Source: Siphonodentalium dalli (Eukaryota > Mollusca > Scaphopoda > Gadilida > Siphonodentaliidae). Taken from it: a DNA stretch of 64,000 nt. The position numbers and the translations under genes were made by a program. The notes under the pieces are model-generated. The model did no database searches, was not told where the DNA came from, and worked only from the letters and a program-made list of their open reading frames with translations. Shown here piece by piece: positions 1 to 12,455 of the stretch (position 1 is the stretch's first letter; every line of letters starts with the position of its first letter). Where the stretch lies: positions 186,921,309 to 186,985,308 of the forward strand of contig CP136068.1 in assembly GCA_032622095.1 (NCBI GenBank). The letters run 5' to 3'.

Positions 1-1127
1 CTCACCGAGTGGTATAGCACAGGTACATGTACATGTAGTACGCAACATCCTATAATTATTGCAATATTGAAGTTGATGATAACATTTTATTTTATTTTTG
101 CAATTTTAAAGATACTCAATCCGAATTAACCCTCGCAGATTACTTTTTCCTTGACTTCGGAGGTCAAAATATTTGTTTCAAGTCGAGGAACACACAACAT
201 CAAAGCTCAGAGTGATCAGATACCGATTTTTAAAATTTATCATTTTAATTTTTATGTGGCCCAGCAAACAGCAGACGAGAATACTTTCTCTGACCAAATT
301 GCAGATGAAGATGGATAACTCTAAAATCAAGTGTTTTTTTTGTGTGTGTGTCAGATGTTTGACAAACCAGCAATATTCGTTGAGCAAAAAGTTGATAAAT
401 TACAGGTGTTTGTCAATTTTATGCTATAATTGACTGCGGTTAGCATTATTTTCGAGCAATTAATCGATTCTGTCAACTGAAGCGGCATTTCAAAAAAAAC
501 TTGTTGTTGTTGGAATCTGATGATAAGGGAACTATTGATTCGGAGTGATGACCTTTAAGGGAAAAATATCTTTATTGGATAAATTTACATATCATACTGA
601 ATACATTTTTATGAAAACGGGGATTTATTGCATATTTCACATAGCCACATCTGATTTATTTATAGAGGTTTATGTATGCTTGACTTTCAGCGAGATACAT
701 GGATGGGACACAATGACTCAATGAGACACAATTTATAGCCTGTGGTAGGATCCAACTTCAGTAGATGATAGGCACTTCGAAAAAGAATGAGATAATTTGC
801 CAAATGACTATTGTTTTGGGACCGGAGTGGATAAATAATTTAGATCAAACAAATTGATGTCATTGTGCAATAGTGGTATGTTCGGGGCGTTTCCTATATG
901 GTACTGCTTAGGGGTGACCCCTTCTGTGAAGTAGATGATTGAGGAACAAGTATTAAGGGTGGTCCCAGCTCGAGATTGCATCCTTGTTTGTGACTTTTGT
1001 TAGCTTATATCGTACTCTCAGTCTCAGGTGTCTAATCATTGTGATGGTCAATAATAGTGATAGCGGAGACCTAGACTGAAATTAACAATATTGATTGAAA
1101 TTTTATTCTATTTAATTCTATTTCAAT
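1..1127. other. No recognisable gene
   Basis: AT-rich sequence. Short open frames near 170-430 exist on both strands over the same bases, with no recognisable domain, start context or splice structure, so I treat them as chance. No repeat structure seen. Confidence 0.5.
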
Positions 1128-1470
1128 TTAACCTCTTCGCTGCTATGACGTCCGTAACTATTACGGACGTAAAAGTGCACGCCGTGTGCTATATGGTCCG
1201 TATGTACTACGGACCTACTTCAGCACACTATATTCTAGAAGTAGGCCATTATACATAACTGGAACTCAGAGATTAGTGCATCGGAATAACTGTATCTCTA
1301 CGTTTCAAAAAGTGTATGATGTCCCACAATTGTGAACGATAATAGCTTTCAGCTGAGTCAGTTGTATGGTTCTTATGACATTCCCGCTATATTTTCCCAT
1401 TGGAAAATGCCAATAACGTCAACAACCCAGCACACGACGTCATAACGTCATTTAGCAGCGAAGAGGTTAA
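1128..1470. mobile_element. TTAA-flanked MITE (piggyBac-like)
   Basis: Seen: TTAA at 1128-1131 and 1467-1470 bracket a 335-bp segment whose ends are inverted repeats (CCTCTTCGCTGCT at the left, AGCAGCGAAGAGG at the right, one extra base inside). Two small palindromes sit just inside the left end: 1148-1170 (two ACGTCCGTAA-type halves) and 1195-1215 (GGTCCGTA...TACGGACC). Known: piggyBac transposons duplicate TTAA and have termini beginning CC. Inferred: a non-autonomous piggyBac-type element; there is no transposase inside. Confidence 0.72.
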
Positions 1471-3427
1471 TTATATATATGTCTCTATGCCAAAAATCTT
1501 AATGATCGTTGAGAATGTTATCTAAAATTACTAATAATGCGGCACATGCTGACACTATTGTTAGGCATCTGATAATATATAAACATTTTAATAATTGCCC
1601 GGGAGGAATGACATTAGTATAAGGAACACAAAGCAAAATCCACAACAAAGTCACTTAAATCTTGCCATTTCAAAGTTGGATCTTCACATTCTATGACACA
1701 CATTATTAATAAAAGGTATTTCATAATTTATTAACTGTACTAGTTACTTCCCTATCGCAACAGCAAACACTGTGTACTGGTGGAATATATCATTCTTGAC
1801 GGGCATAGATACATATTCCATATTCATGGCATGGTCTGATAAAATGCTACTAGATTAAACATTTATATGATTGCCGCATTAGTCATGTACATGTATAATT
1901 AGAAGGTCGTGACAGTTCAGCTAAGTTGGCCTGGAATTATTATGTTTAGCATACATATTATTCCAATCCCAATGTGTCAAGTCGACAATAGCAAGTACGC
2001 AGGGCAATATTTAATAATTTTTCCACAAATAGCCACTAGTTAATATATATGCTAGCCATGCTGATCAAGCTCCCGCTTAATGCTTAAGGTTTAAATCGAG
2101 AACACAGTGTTAAAATCATGAATTATTTAATATGTGAGAATGCTAAAACTAATCACCGTGCATTATAATTATTATATTTAACTTGATGTGTCCATCACAG
2201 GAAACATAATTCATACACACAGTCACAGATGGAAAGTTGGCCCGGAAGCATATCATCTCAACAGTCACTGCATGAACTCCGCAGTGTGCCGAGACCAAGT
2301 GGGATTGGGAGATGTTCTTCTTTTCCTTCACTCAACAAGAACATAAATGACTCACTTTGTTAGTCACCAATTCACTTGGCTTCACATGTTTGTTACATCT
2401 GTGTGTCGACTGCGCTGTAGATGGATAGAATTGCATTTTGACCTGAGTCACATTCACAGTGAGTGGGTGAGGCTGAGCCTGAAGTCCTTAATATCTACAT
2501 TTACTAATCTGTAATCACTAAATTGGCTAATACAATCCTAATATTATTAAATTAGTAGGCCACATGACCGCTTTCATCGAGTACTGCTTCCACAAGTTCC
2601 AGCTACGCGCTACGTTCAATGGTTCATGACTGAACTATAGTATATACAGTATACTGTCTATAGTAAATGAGTAAATCAGTCAGCTCTAAAATGTCCATTT
2701 TCTGATTTCATTGACCCAAGTTGAGGCTTGACCTGGCAGTGTTAGATATTAACAATTAAATTTACTATTTAGAGAAGTAGTCAGTACTAATAGTAGACTA
2801 AACAATTTGCCGCTTGCAGTTGCAACTCTAAGTCTAACCAGTCCAGGTGAAAACAGACTTAAAATTGAACAATAACAGAACAAGTCAAATCGCCATGGTG
2901 ATCAGTCTGCACAGACCAGTTCACATTCCACTCCAGTGACCTTCATTTTCATATTTTGTTCAGTCACAGATTCGTCATTGAGTTTCTGTCCGACTGACTG
3001 ATTTTCACTTTTAAACTTCAAGATCAAAACAAGTTGTTGTTGTTCTTCTTCTTCTTTTGACTACATTGACTCTAAAGTCATTCCAGTAATGGGATCGTTG
3101 TGCTATCTTCGCTTGTGCTTTCTCTTTGTTCTTAACGCTTACGTGCTGTGATACCGTTGTACATTTAAAATACGAGCGATAACAATAACAAGCAATTCAA
3201 TTTCAAACTTCGCAAATAAGAGAGGGCCACCCTTTTGTTACTGCAATTACGTCATTTCCAATGTTGCTATGGCCTGCCAGGGGTCGTAATTTTCAAACTG
3301 TAACGGTACGGAATCTGGCGAGGTTTGTCGAATGCTATGCGCCCGTGTCAGCTAAATCCACATTAAGCATTTTTAATTTTGAATAAGGTTGATTTTGTTT
3401 TTCAAATTTAATAGTGTTGCTATTTTT
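1471..3427. other. No recognisable gene
   Basis: I find no domain-bearing frame or array here. A near-palindrome centred on ACAGTATACTGT lies at about 2634-2664, and a GTT/CTT-rich simple stretch at about 3030-3060. The 60-aa minus-strand frame near 2150-2330 has no recognisable feature. Confidence 0.45.
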
Positions 3428-3860
3428 GCTTGTGTTTCCATGGCAACGGAGGGTCTTTTTGGCCAGTATAAAAAAATATGCATATAATGGTCGACAACTA
3501 GACAGTTTAATGCAGTAAATCTATCTTTACATTGATATGGGATGACACCCTTGGTGGGCTTTCATTTGGCATTGGAGATTTCATCTCTAGAGGTCAAGGT
3601 CATACACAAAGGTCAAGGTCATTCACCGAAATATTCGCTTTTTTCATATCGGGTCACACATTTTCTACCCACTGATTTTTTATATCAGTTTTGAATAGGG
3701 TATCTTTGCTCCTAAATAAACGGTAGCATATCTGCTACATAGATAATTGCGTTATTGTTCAAACCGACATGTCAGTCATGAGATATAGGCCTTGAAACTT
3801 GGTGACCATTTTCCAAAATTGGTAAAAATCAGTTATTTCCCAATATATCATGCTTCTGTG
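3428..3860 (+). repeat. Dispersed repeat R2, first copy
   Basis: This segment, from the CCATGGCAACGGAGG motif through the paired AGGTCAAGGTCA motifs to the ATGAGATATAGGCC motif, is matched along its length by the reverse complement of 14455-14915. Shared landmarks in the same order include GCATATAATGGTC, CCCTTGGTGGGCTTTCATTT, ATCGGGTCA and TTTTCTACCCACTGA. No coding sequence is evident. It is an old interspersed repeat of unknown class. Confidence 0.75.
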
Positions 3861-4359
3861 TAGTCCAGGCGCTTGGTGCATGGAAATGTAATTTCACAAA
3901 TTGTGATAAAAGCATGAAACTTCCAATATGTGTTCCCTGGATCGTACCGATCATTTTCAGATATAGATCCCATCGAGAATTTGCGCTGCTTAGCAACGGT
4001 TGATATGCATCTACCCGAAAGTATGGAATGCTCATATAAGGATGTATTACAGTATTTCATCCAACTTTATTTGTTGTGAATTGCATATTTGAGGTATATT
4101 TGTTACATAGAATGAATTGAAAAGACTTGTGACATTGTGTCCTAGCATAATGTCTATAACAGCTACCCAGACAGAAAGATGTATATTTGGCACTCTTCTC
4201 GATGGCACATTGGACCATAATTGATGGTATATTAGTCTGAAATACATTTTACATATGCTAATACATCATATACTGTATATTATACAGGGATGGATAGTTT
4301 CTACGGTTGGAAGACTGGTGTCATTACCATCGTTCTTAGGAAACCAACCCATATTGTTT
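3861..4359. other. No recognisable gene
   Basis: Overlapping short minus-strand frames are present but have no recognisable domain. This stretch lies between repeat R2 and the truncated arm of giant-element copy A, and may itself be transposon-derived. Confidence 0.4.
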
Positions 4360-5035
4360 TTAAATTCCAAAAGCATCAATAATCTTAACACAAGTTGTGG
4401 CTGATGAAAAAATTGAATTTTCTGTCCTATACTCAGTGAATACTAACATTTCTGATGCACCTTGATTAATTGTTACTATTTTAACCACTGACATAATAGA
4501 ATTAATGAATTTTTGTATCACAGATTTGGCATCAAAATCATAAAAATTCACTTTTCAGGTTTGGACAATTTTTTCAAGTAAAATGGAACTATCTTTGGTA
4601 TCAAACGTGTTTAATTTTTTATCCTGTCTTAAATATGTCACACTGATGTGTTCTGTAGACAAAATAACTCAAGACGGCTTACAAAATGGAAAAAAATAAA
4701 TTATGATTTGTACAAAAAAAGTTGATTTTCCACATATTTCCGAACATTATTATCTGCTCTTCCGAAAATGTAGCAATTGTGACTCTGTTGGTTATTAACC
4801 CAGTTAATTAATCAACTGACAACTAAAATTAATGTTCTATTATGGTTGTCCCAGTACCTTATGAGATATGACAAATTCATTCTGAAGAATGCAGTGTCGG
4901 GCCATGTTTTGAACGGAAATGCACAGAAACGGAATTATTTGGCCACTGTCGCACATTAGCATCAACGTTGATTGATTTAATATATGGTGTAAGTCGAAAT
5001 GGCAGCCAGGGAGTGACTGTGGTGATGTGAGGTAA
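4360..5035 (+). mobile_element. Giant-element copy A, truncated left arm
   Basis: Collinear with the inner part of the arm at about 18530-19200 of copy C. Shared landmarks are AAGTTGTGG, GAATACTAACAT, TTCACTTTTCAGGTTTGGA, CCGAACATTATT/CCGAACATTCTC, AATCAACTGACAACTAAA and GGCAGCCAGGGAGT. It then runs straight into the minisatellite, as copy C does. The outer arm, with the TAGTGGGG terminus, is absent, so this copy is truncated. Confidence 0.8.
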
Positions 5036-6087
5036 ATAGTTATACAAGGAGTGGCTATATTGTAATGGGTGGTGTCCACATTGAGATGCATAGGAATATA
5101 AGGAGTGGTCATGTGAGAGGTGAATATGTATACATGGAGTGGCTATATGGTCATTGAAGTGGTGTATGTGTAAAACAAGAGTAGATATCTGTGCTGTTTA
5201 TGTATATATGGAGTGACTGTAGGGTCATGTCTGAGATGCACAGGTGTACCTTGGGTGGCTGTATTGCCATGGATGTGTGTATATGTATACATTTGTTGAC
5301 GGCATGATCATGGATGGGGTATGGATAAATTGGGAGCAGTTGTATGCTTATGAAAAATGTGTATAGCTGTACGTGGAATGACGGCATGATCATGATTGTC
5401 TGTATAGCTGGTTGGTCGTTGGCTGGCGTATGAGTATATATGGAGTGCCATTGTGGTATGGATGTATATGGCATGTCTATGATTTATTTATGTTGCTGAT
5501 ATATTGTCATTTGTGGGTGTATGTGTATACAGCGAGTGGCTGAATTGTCATCGGAGATGTGTTTATGCAAGATTTGTGTGTACACATGACCATGTGTTAG
5601 GGGTATTGGTATATACATTCAATGGTAGGGTGTATATGAATATCTGGAGTGAATCTATGGTCAAGTGCGGGGTGTGTATGTATATCGTGAGTGGCTATAT
5701 GGCCATGTATATGACAAATATGTATACAGGGAGTGACCATATGGCCGTGGTGGGTTGAATGAGTACACAAGGTGCGACTGTATGGTCACAACTGTGGTGT
5801 ATGAGTACACAGTAGGTGGCTGAATTATCATGGGTGAGGTGTATTTGCAAGTATAGAGTGCACGAATGGCCATGTGTACAGGGTATAAGTATATATTGAA
5901 GGGCTGTATCGCCATCGGTGTGGCGAATAGGTACATGTATACAGGAAGTGACGGTATGGCCAAATGGTGCAGTGAATAGGTATACACGGAGTATAAATTG
6001 AAGGACTGTATCGCCATGGGTGTGGCGAATAGGTACATGTATACATGAAGTGACGGTATGGCCAAATGGTGGAGTGAATAGGTATAC
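5036..6087 (+). repeat. GTATAC-type minisatellite, left part of copy A
   Basis: Degenerate tandem units of roughly 45-60 bp containing GTATAC, GGAGTGACTGTATGG, and ATGG(C/T)CAT followed by a GTGTGGTG-type stretch. Late units (about 5870-6087) repeat as a longer block, with two closely matching copies at about 5895-5985 and 6000-6075. The array is cut at 6087 by the LINE and resumes at 10201. Long frames on both strands here are products of the repeat, not genes. Confidence 0.85.
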
Positions 6088-6670
6088 TGAGTCAAAATGA
6101 AGCACCCGCGTTGAAAAGCTTCACAGAGCATCAGGCCAACTTGAACGGTCACAGGCAGCATATTACATGATATTAAGTCGACCTAATAGTGTCGACCCAT
6201 GCAAAATCCACTTTTCACGACTCATCGTTCCGCGCTATTAATTTCAAAAACAATATCAACAATGCGTACGCATGTTATTACCGCAGGCCGTACCGACAAA
6301 AATCCCAGTTTCGCAAGGCTGGTGTGGCCTATCTTATTTAACACAATGCTAACCAAAGAACGGGGATACACACTGGAAACAGTTCTCTGTGATAAATTTT
6401 GACCCTTTCGGTGAGTGAAGGCATTCCTCAGCATAATGTGCCCAGAACCAATTGTGTGTCGCTAAACTGTGTAACTTCCTCTGTAGTCCTATATCCGAAC
6501 ATTCTCATGTTTATTCTCGTGTTGTTGTTTCCTCAACAATGAAACTGCCCTATTTTCTCACTTATTTCAGATTAACCCTACGAAAATCCCATGCTAACAA
6601 CCAAGCCCAAGCGCAAATCCATAATTTGTTAAACACAGCTACCCGTTAAAGAGCCGAAGCCCTCCCCCTC

Positions 6671-7440
6671 ATGCCAATCACCACTCAAAATCAGCATGCA
6701 TTGATGTTTGATTACTCATTTACTTCATTCATGTTTCCAGTCATCCAGAATGTAAGAACAGTCAAGTCCATTTGTGAGGTGCCACTAGTTGTATTGCTCA
6801 TTGAGTCGGAGTCCATTTGCTTCCCTATCTTGGTTTTATTTAATCGTAAACCTGAATTGGAATTCGATTCTTCTTGTCTCTGGTTCGAAATCCACTCAAA
6901 GAAAACTCGCATTGTTCTTGGATTATCGTACAGATCTGATCAATTTTGTACCCAAAATTATTGGGGACTCCTGGAATCCTCAATTTCTGACGCTCTTGAT
7001 ATTTCCGAATATGTAGTCATCACAGGGGATTTTAACTCGAATTTCATGGATAATTCATCGAAGCTAAAACAGATAACGGATGGTTTCAGCATGAACAATG
7101 CTATAAAAGTCCCCACTAGAGTGACCAGCGCCTCAAGTACATTGCTTGACCCAATTTTGACCTCAAGCTCACTCAGTTTAATAGACTCCGATGTCCTAAA
7201 TCTCGGAGTTTCGGACCACCTAGGTTTATATGCCACAATATCATTTCGAAATACTACCGCATCGTCATTTCCTAGACAAGTATGGAACTACAGAAAAGGT
7301 ATTTTTTTCTCGTGCAAATAATCTACTTGCCCATGTCGACAGGGTTGACCTCATAAAAAGTGCACCTGCTGTGAACACAGCTGCCAATAACTTTCAACTA
7401 GAATTCCTGTCCATAATGGCGAAAACAATTCCACAATAAT
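6671..7440 (+). pseudogene. LINE endonuclease domain remnant
   Basis: The endonuclease cuts the target strand to prime reverse transcription. The open frame at 6671-7321 carries SSCLWFEIHSKKTRIVLGLS, the GDFN motif at 7025-7036 and the C-terminal SDH motif at 7211-7219 (SDHLGLYATI). These are hallmarks of the exonuclease-endonuclease-phosphatase fold used by non-LTR elements. The first part of the domain (usual LN.RSL and ETW motifs) is not recognisable, so the N-terminus is eroded or replaced. Near 7300 the frame shifts, and the linker continues in another frame to 7439. Inactive. Confidence 0.8.
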
Positions 7441-7583
7441 GCGTTACAGTAAGAACATCCGACAAAATTTGGTTCAATTCGACATCCGGTTTGAGATACG
7501 AAAACGCGACAGAGTAAGGAAAAAGGCGATGAAGGCAAATAACCCTGAAGTCTGGAGAAAATATAAAAACATAAGTCAATAAC

Positions 7584-8621
7584 ATGAAGAAGCACGCGAA
7601 AATCAAATTTGAAGAAAATATTGAAGAACGAATAAGAGAAGCATCTAACCCACGATACTTTTGGAGAATAATACATTACCTACTAAACAAGAAACGAGCA
7701 AAAAACATCCCCCCACTATACAGTTCTTCCGGCACTATAACTGCCAACAGTAAGACATATGCAATTGATGATGTCGATAAAACAAAAATTCTAAACGAAA
7801 GCTTTATTGCAAATTCTACCATTAATGATACCAATCATAACTTGCCTCATTTTCCGGAGCGCACCGCAAACACCATGCCAGATTTGGTTTTCACAGAATC
7901 AGAGGTTGAATCAGCCATCAAATCTTTTAAACTTAACAAAGCCCATGGCCATGATGGAATTAGTGTTAGAATGCTCAGGGAAACAGCAAAATCAATAGCT
8001 CACCCACTCGTCCTTCTATTCAGGAAATCTATCAACTCAGAGAAATTCCCAGAGTCCTGGAAAGCAGCAAACGTGATCCCGATTTTCAAAAAACATGATC
8101 CAGCGGAAGCCAAAAATTACCGACCAATTTCCCTTCTACCATGTGTGGCTAAAGTTTTTGAGAAAGTGGTTTTGAAACAGATTAGTAAATTTTTCATTGA
8201 AAATGAACTTTTATACTTCCATCAGTCAGGATTTCTCACAGGTCATAGTACAACATACCAACTATTATCCCTTGACAAAGGACTACTTACATGTTCTATA
8301 TTCTGTGATATTTCCAAAGCATTTGAGAGGGTTTGGCACAGGGGACTGATACACAAATTAAATGCTTATGGATTAGAAGGAAATATTTTAAATTGGATAG
8401 AAAACTACATAGAAAATCGGACGCAGAGGGTCCTAATCAATGACACATTTTCAAAATATGAGGTCATCCCAGCGTGAGTTCCACAAGGGTCTATCCTGGG
8501 GCCATTTTTGTTCTTAGTCTATATAAATGATTTAGCCGACGGTGTTGAATCAATAACGAGAATGTATGCCGACGATACTTGCCTCACGAACAGTCACTTT
8601 GATCTTAATATACGAACATAA
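7584..8621 (+). pseudogene. LINE reverse transcriptase domain remnant
   Basis: RNA-directed DNA polymerase of the LINE. The main frame, 7584-8477, contains NYRPISLLPCVAKVFEKVV, QSGFLTGHSTTYQLL and motif A, FCDIS (8301-8315), followed by KAFERVWHRG. Relative to the family's usual spacing, about a dozen residues appear missing between GHSTTYQLL and motif A. A TGA at 8475-8477 stands where the family has Gly before VPQGSILGP. The frame then continues through VPQGSILGPFLFLVYINDL to motif C, YADDT (8565-8579), and stops at 8619-8621. Upstream, 7440-7583 reads as a frameshifted linker. All catalytic aspartates are still visible. Confidence 0.88.
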
Positions 8622-9711
8622 TATGAACAGCGATTTGGACAACATTACAGCGTGGTCCCTAAACTGGTTGGTCAGTTTCAACCCAACTAAAACAGTTGGC
8701 ATGTCCTTTTCATAAGTTGCGCCCTCAACAGTGAAACCAAACCTCAATTTCGTAGGAAATTCAATCAACTTCGTGGACAAGTATATACACTTAGGTCTGG
8801 AACTCCAATCAAATCTCATATGGAACGCACACATTGAAGGGTCTGTCAAAAGAATTGCCTCACGTCTGTCTCAACTCCGACGGATTAAATATCAACTCAA
8901 CCGGAAAACCATTGAAATTATTTACAAAACATATATTTTACCCTTATTTGATTATTCAGACGCCGTCTGGGACAATGCTTCAAATTATATGTTAGAGAAG
9001 CTTGACTGGCTTCATTTCGACGCTGGACGGATAGTCAGTGGTATCACCCGTTCTGCTTCGGACAACACGGTATTACAGGAGGTCGGATGGCCATCACTCA
9101 ATAAACGACGTCAACTACATAAACTGCAGGCACTCTATAAAATAATCAATACACTTCCCCCCAGATCACACGAGGTTGCAGATTATAATTGGAGACGCCC
9201 CGGTAAATTTTACTCATACTATTGCAATACTGAACACTTCAAACAGTCTTTTTTTCCAGCGATGGTGTTAGAATGGAATAAGCTTCCCAAAGTAATAACG
9301 ATGCTGATCAATCTTCTACCATTAAAACCAACTTGTATCATATAGATCCCACAATCAGCCCCCCCCTTCCGCATTTCTATGCTGGACGCAGAAAATACAA
9401 CATTTTTCATTGTCGCATACGTAATTTTTTGCAGTGAACTCCGATGTGATATATTCAATAATTATATCGCTGACAACCCCGCAGGCTCATGTGGAAATCG
9501 ATCTGAAGACGCCTATCACTATTTCTTCATGTGCCCATTGTACCAACGTGAGCGCTCAGTTCTCTTTGAGAAACTAGCCCGCGAAAATCTCAAAGTAAGC
9601 CATATTTTAGAACTCATGTGTGGAATACCTTATCTCTCGTCCCAACAAAATATGAAACTATTTTCCATCACACAGCAATATATTGCAGCGACTAAGCGTT
9701 TTGACCCCTAA
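8622..9711 (+). pseudogene. LINE C-terminal region remnant
   Basis: Continues the LINE polyprotein after YADDT. It has a thumb-like stretch (LDNITAWSLNWLVSFNPTKT), then 8731-9345 with IHLGLELQSNLIWNAHI, LPLFDYSDAVWDNAS and VLEWNKLP. A frame shift follows, then 9379-9711 with SCGNRSEDAYHYFFMCPLY. The C-x-C (first Cys now read as Ser-Cys), His and Cys spacing matches the zinc-knuckle-like tail common in this group of invertebrate LINEs. About 490 bases of 3' untranslated-like sequence follow. Confidence 0.8.
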
Positions 9712-10200
9712 TGATTATATTTATCTTATTTGAGAATCTATACTTGCTTTCGGAATTTCAACTTTTACCTCACAAGTGGACAAACCTCCCATTTAAACAT
9801 CTCATTCTGATTTATCATATGTATTGCCTTCCAGAGCACAACAATAACAACATAGAGAACGAATCAATAATCTAGTGTACCATTATATTTTACAACCAAC
9901 ATAAAAGTACTAAGAATAGATAATATATTGGCACTTGTCAATCATTCCAAATTAATAAAGTAGTGACATTCTTCAAATACAAATTTTCTCACAGATAAGA
10001 AGCAACCTCATGTTGGATCATCTCTGGAAGGCGCTACACACTGTATCTCCCATAACTTCTCACCATGTAAATAAGTTTGTACCGTCATCTTGATCACATG
10101 TGTGTTACAATATTGTATTAGGAGAGGGGCTTCATAAGTTGCAAAAACTTGTGCCCCAATCCCTTTTGTATATTTTGCAAATAAAATATGTTTCAAGTCA

Positions 10201-12265
10201 AGTGAATAGGTATACACGGAGTGACTGTATGGTAATACATTTGGTGTATGATTGTCATGGTGAGGTTTATGTTCAAGCCTGTAGTGTATGCATGGTCGTA
10301 TTGTGGGGTAATTGTAAATATAGAAGGGCTGTATGGCCATTGGTGGTGTATATATATAATTGGAGTGACTATATTATGGGTGTGGTTTATATGTATATCT
10401 TGAGTGGCTATATGGCCATGTGTGTGGCGACTACGTATACAGGGAGTGACCTTTGTCCAACGGTGGAGTGAATGGGTATACAATGAGTGACTGTGTGGCA
10501 AACAAATTGGTGCATGCTTGTCACTGTTGAGGTGTATATTCAAGCCTGGAGTGTATGCATGACCGAGTCTCCGTGGTGTATATATATATATACTTGGAGT
10601 GACTCTATGGTTATGGGTGTGGTGTATATGTATATATTGCGTGGCTATATGGCCCTGGGTGTGGTGACTATGTATACAGGCAGTGACATTTGTCCAATGG
10701 TGGAGTGAATAGGTATACAAGGAGTGACTGTGTGGTAAAACAAATGGTGTACGATTGTCATGGGTGAGGTGTATGTGCACGTCTGGTGTGTGCACATGGC
10801 CATGTGTGAGGGGTATTGGTATATACATTCAATGGTAGGGTGTATATGTATACATGGAGAGAATCTATGGTCAAGTGCGGGGTGTGTATGTATATCGTGA
10901 GTGGCTATATGGCTATGTGTATGACAAATATGTATACAGAGACTGACCATATGGCAAATGGTGGAGTGAATGTTTACACAAGGTGTGACTGTATGGTAAT
11001 ATCAATTGGTGTATGATTGCCATGGGTGAGGTGTATATTCAAGCCTGTAGTGTATGAATGGCCGATTGTGCGGGGTATTGTTATATATAGAAGGGCTGTA
11101 TGGCCATTGGCGGGGCGTATATATATATACTTGGGGTGACTCTATGGTTATGGGTGTGGTGCATATTTATAACTTAGTGGCTATATGGCCATGGTATTGC
11201 GGCTAGGTATACAGGGAGTCACATTTGGCAAAAGGTGAAGTGAATAGGTACACAAGGAGTGACTGTACGGTAATACATTTGGTGTATGATTGTCATGGGT
11301 GAGATGTCTGTTCAAGCCTGGAGTGTATGAATGGCCGAGTATGCGGGGTAATGGTATATATAGAAGGACTTTATGGCCATTAGTGGGGTGTATATGCATA
11401 CTTGGGAGTGAATCTATGGTTATATGTGTGGTGTATGAGCATATCTTGAGTGGTTATATGGCCATGGGTGTGGCGACTATGTATACAGGGAGTGAATGTA
11501 TGGCCAATGGTGGAGTGATTAGGTATGCAAGGAGTGACTGTTTGGTCATAAATGGGGTGTATGATTGTCATGTATCAGGCGTATATTCAAGCCTGGAGTG
11601 TATGCATGGCTGAGTGTATTGGGCACTGGTGTATATATAGAATGGTTGTATTGTCATTGATTGTGTATATGTATAATTGGAGTGAATCTATGGTTATGTG
11701 TGAGGTGTATACTAGTATGTGTACATTGAGTGACTGTATGGCCATGGGTGTGGCACATATGTATGCAGGGAGTGACCGTATTGCCAATTTTGGAGTTAAA
11801 AGGTATGCAAGGAGTGACTGTATGGTCATAAATGGGGTGTATAATTGTCATGTATGAGGCGTATATTCAAGCCTGGAGTGCATGGATGGCTGAGTGTATG
11901 GGGCACTGGTGTGTATATATAGAAAGGTTGTATTGCCATTGGTGGTGTATGTATACTTGTAGTGAATCTATGGTTATGTGTGTGGTGTATACTAGTATGT
12001 GTACATTGAGTGGCTATATGGCCATGGGTGTGGCAAATATGTATACAGGGAGTGACCGTATGGCCAATGGTGGAGTTCATAGCTATTCAAAGAGTGACTT
12101 TATGGTCATAAATATGGTGTATGCTTGTCATGGTGAGGTGCATATTCAAACCTGGAGTGTATGAATGTCCGAGTGTACAGGGTATTGGTATATATGAGAA
12201 GGGTTTTGTTGTCATTGATGATGTGTATACTATGTACACCTGATGTGACTCTGGTCAGGAGTTGA

Positions 12266-12307
<42 letters not shown>

Positions 12308-12345
12308 CTTGAGTGGCTATATGGTCATGGGTGTGGCTAATGTGT
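10201..12345 (+). repeat. GTATAC-type minisatellite, right part of copy A, with higher-order units
   Basis: Same array as before the LINE. A marker motif (TTCAAGCCTGGAGTGTATG and close variants) recurs at about 10272, 10531, 10771, 11037, 11311, 11587, 11868 and 12145, that is every 240-281 bases. Other markers (GTGAATAGGTATAC, GGAGTGACTGTATGG) keep the same spacing. The array is therefore a higher-order repeat of about 270 bp made of about five 50-60-bp subunits. It ends abruptly at about 12345. The centre and right arm seen in copy C are missing. Confidence 0.88.
12275..12306. repeat. (TA)n microsatellite
   Basis: An uninterrupted TA run of about 32 bases, preceded by GTGTGTG, inside the last units of the minisatellite. 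Confidence 0.95.
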
Positions 12346-12455
12346 TGGGTTTGATAAAGGAATTTGCTGAGGAAAACACTAACGCACAGAGGTAAGACCG
12401 ACACATGGCAATATTATCGTTCAAACTTGACTTTGTCAAGTTGAGGTAAAAATTG

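Larger units (their letters stand above)
6088..10200 (+). mobile_element. Decayed LINE retrotransposon (APE endonuclease type, CR1/L2/jockey-like)
   Basis: A 4.1-kb block interrupts the minisatellite. The 15-bp sequence AGTGAATAGGTATAC lies at 6073-6087 immediately before it and at 10201-10215 immediately after, which fits a target-site duplication (or is simply the array unit on both sides). The order is 5' non-coding or eroded N-terminal region, apurinic-type endonuclease, reverse transcriptase, and a C-terminal region with a CxC...H...C motif. AATAAA at 10180-10185 sits about 15 bases before the end; there is no poly(A) tail. Multiple stops and frameshifts show it is dead. The family assignment rests on motif order and is not a phylogeny. 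Confidence 0.88.

Noticed and set aside
5151-6161. Long His/Tyr/Thr-rich minus-strand frames (107-166 codons), and similar frames at 10193-12080, 19621-21421 and 60502-62293
   Set aside because: They follow the GTATAC minisatellite, overlap in alternative frames and have no start context or domain.
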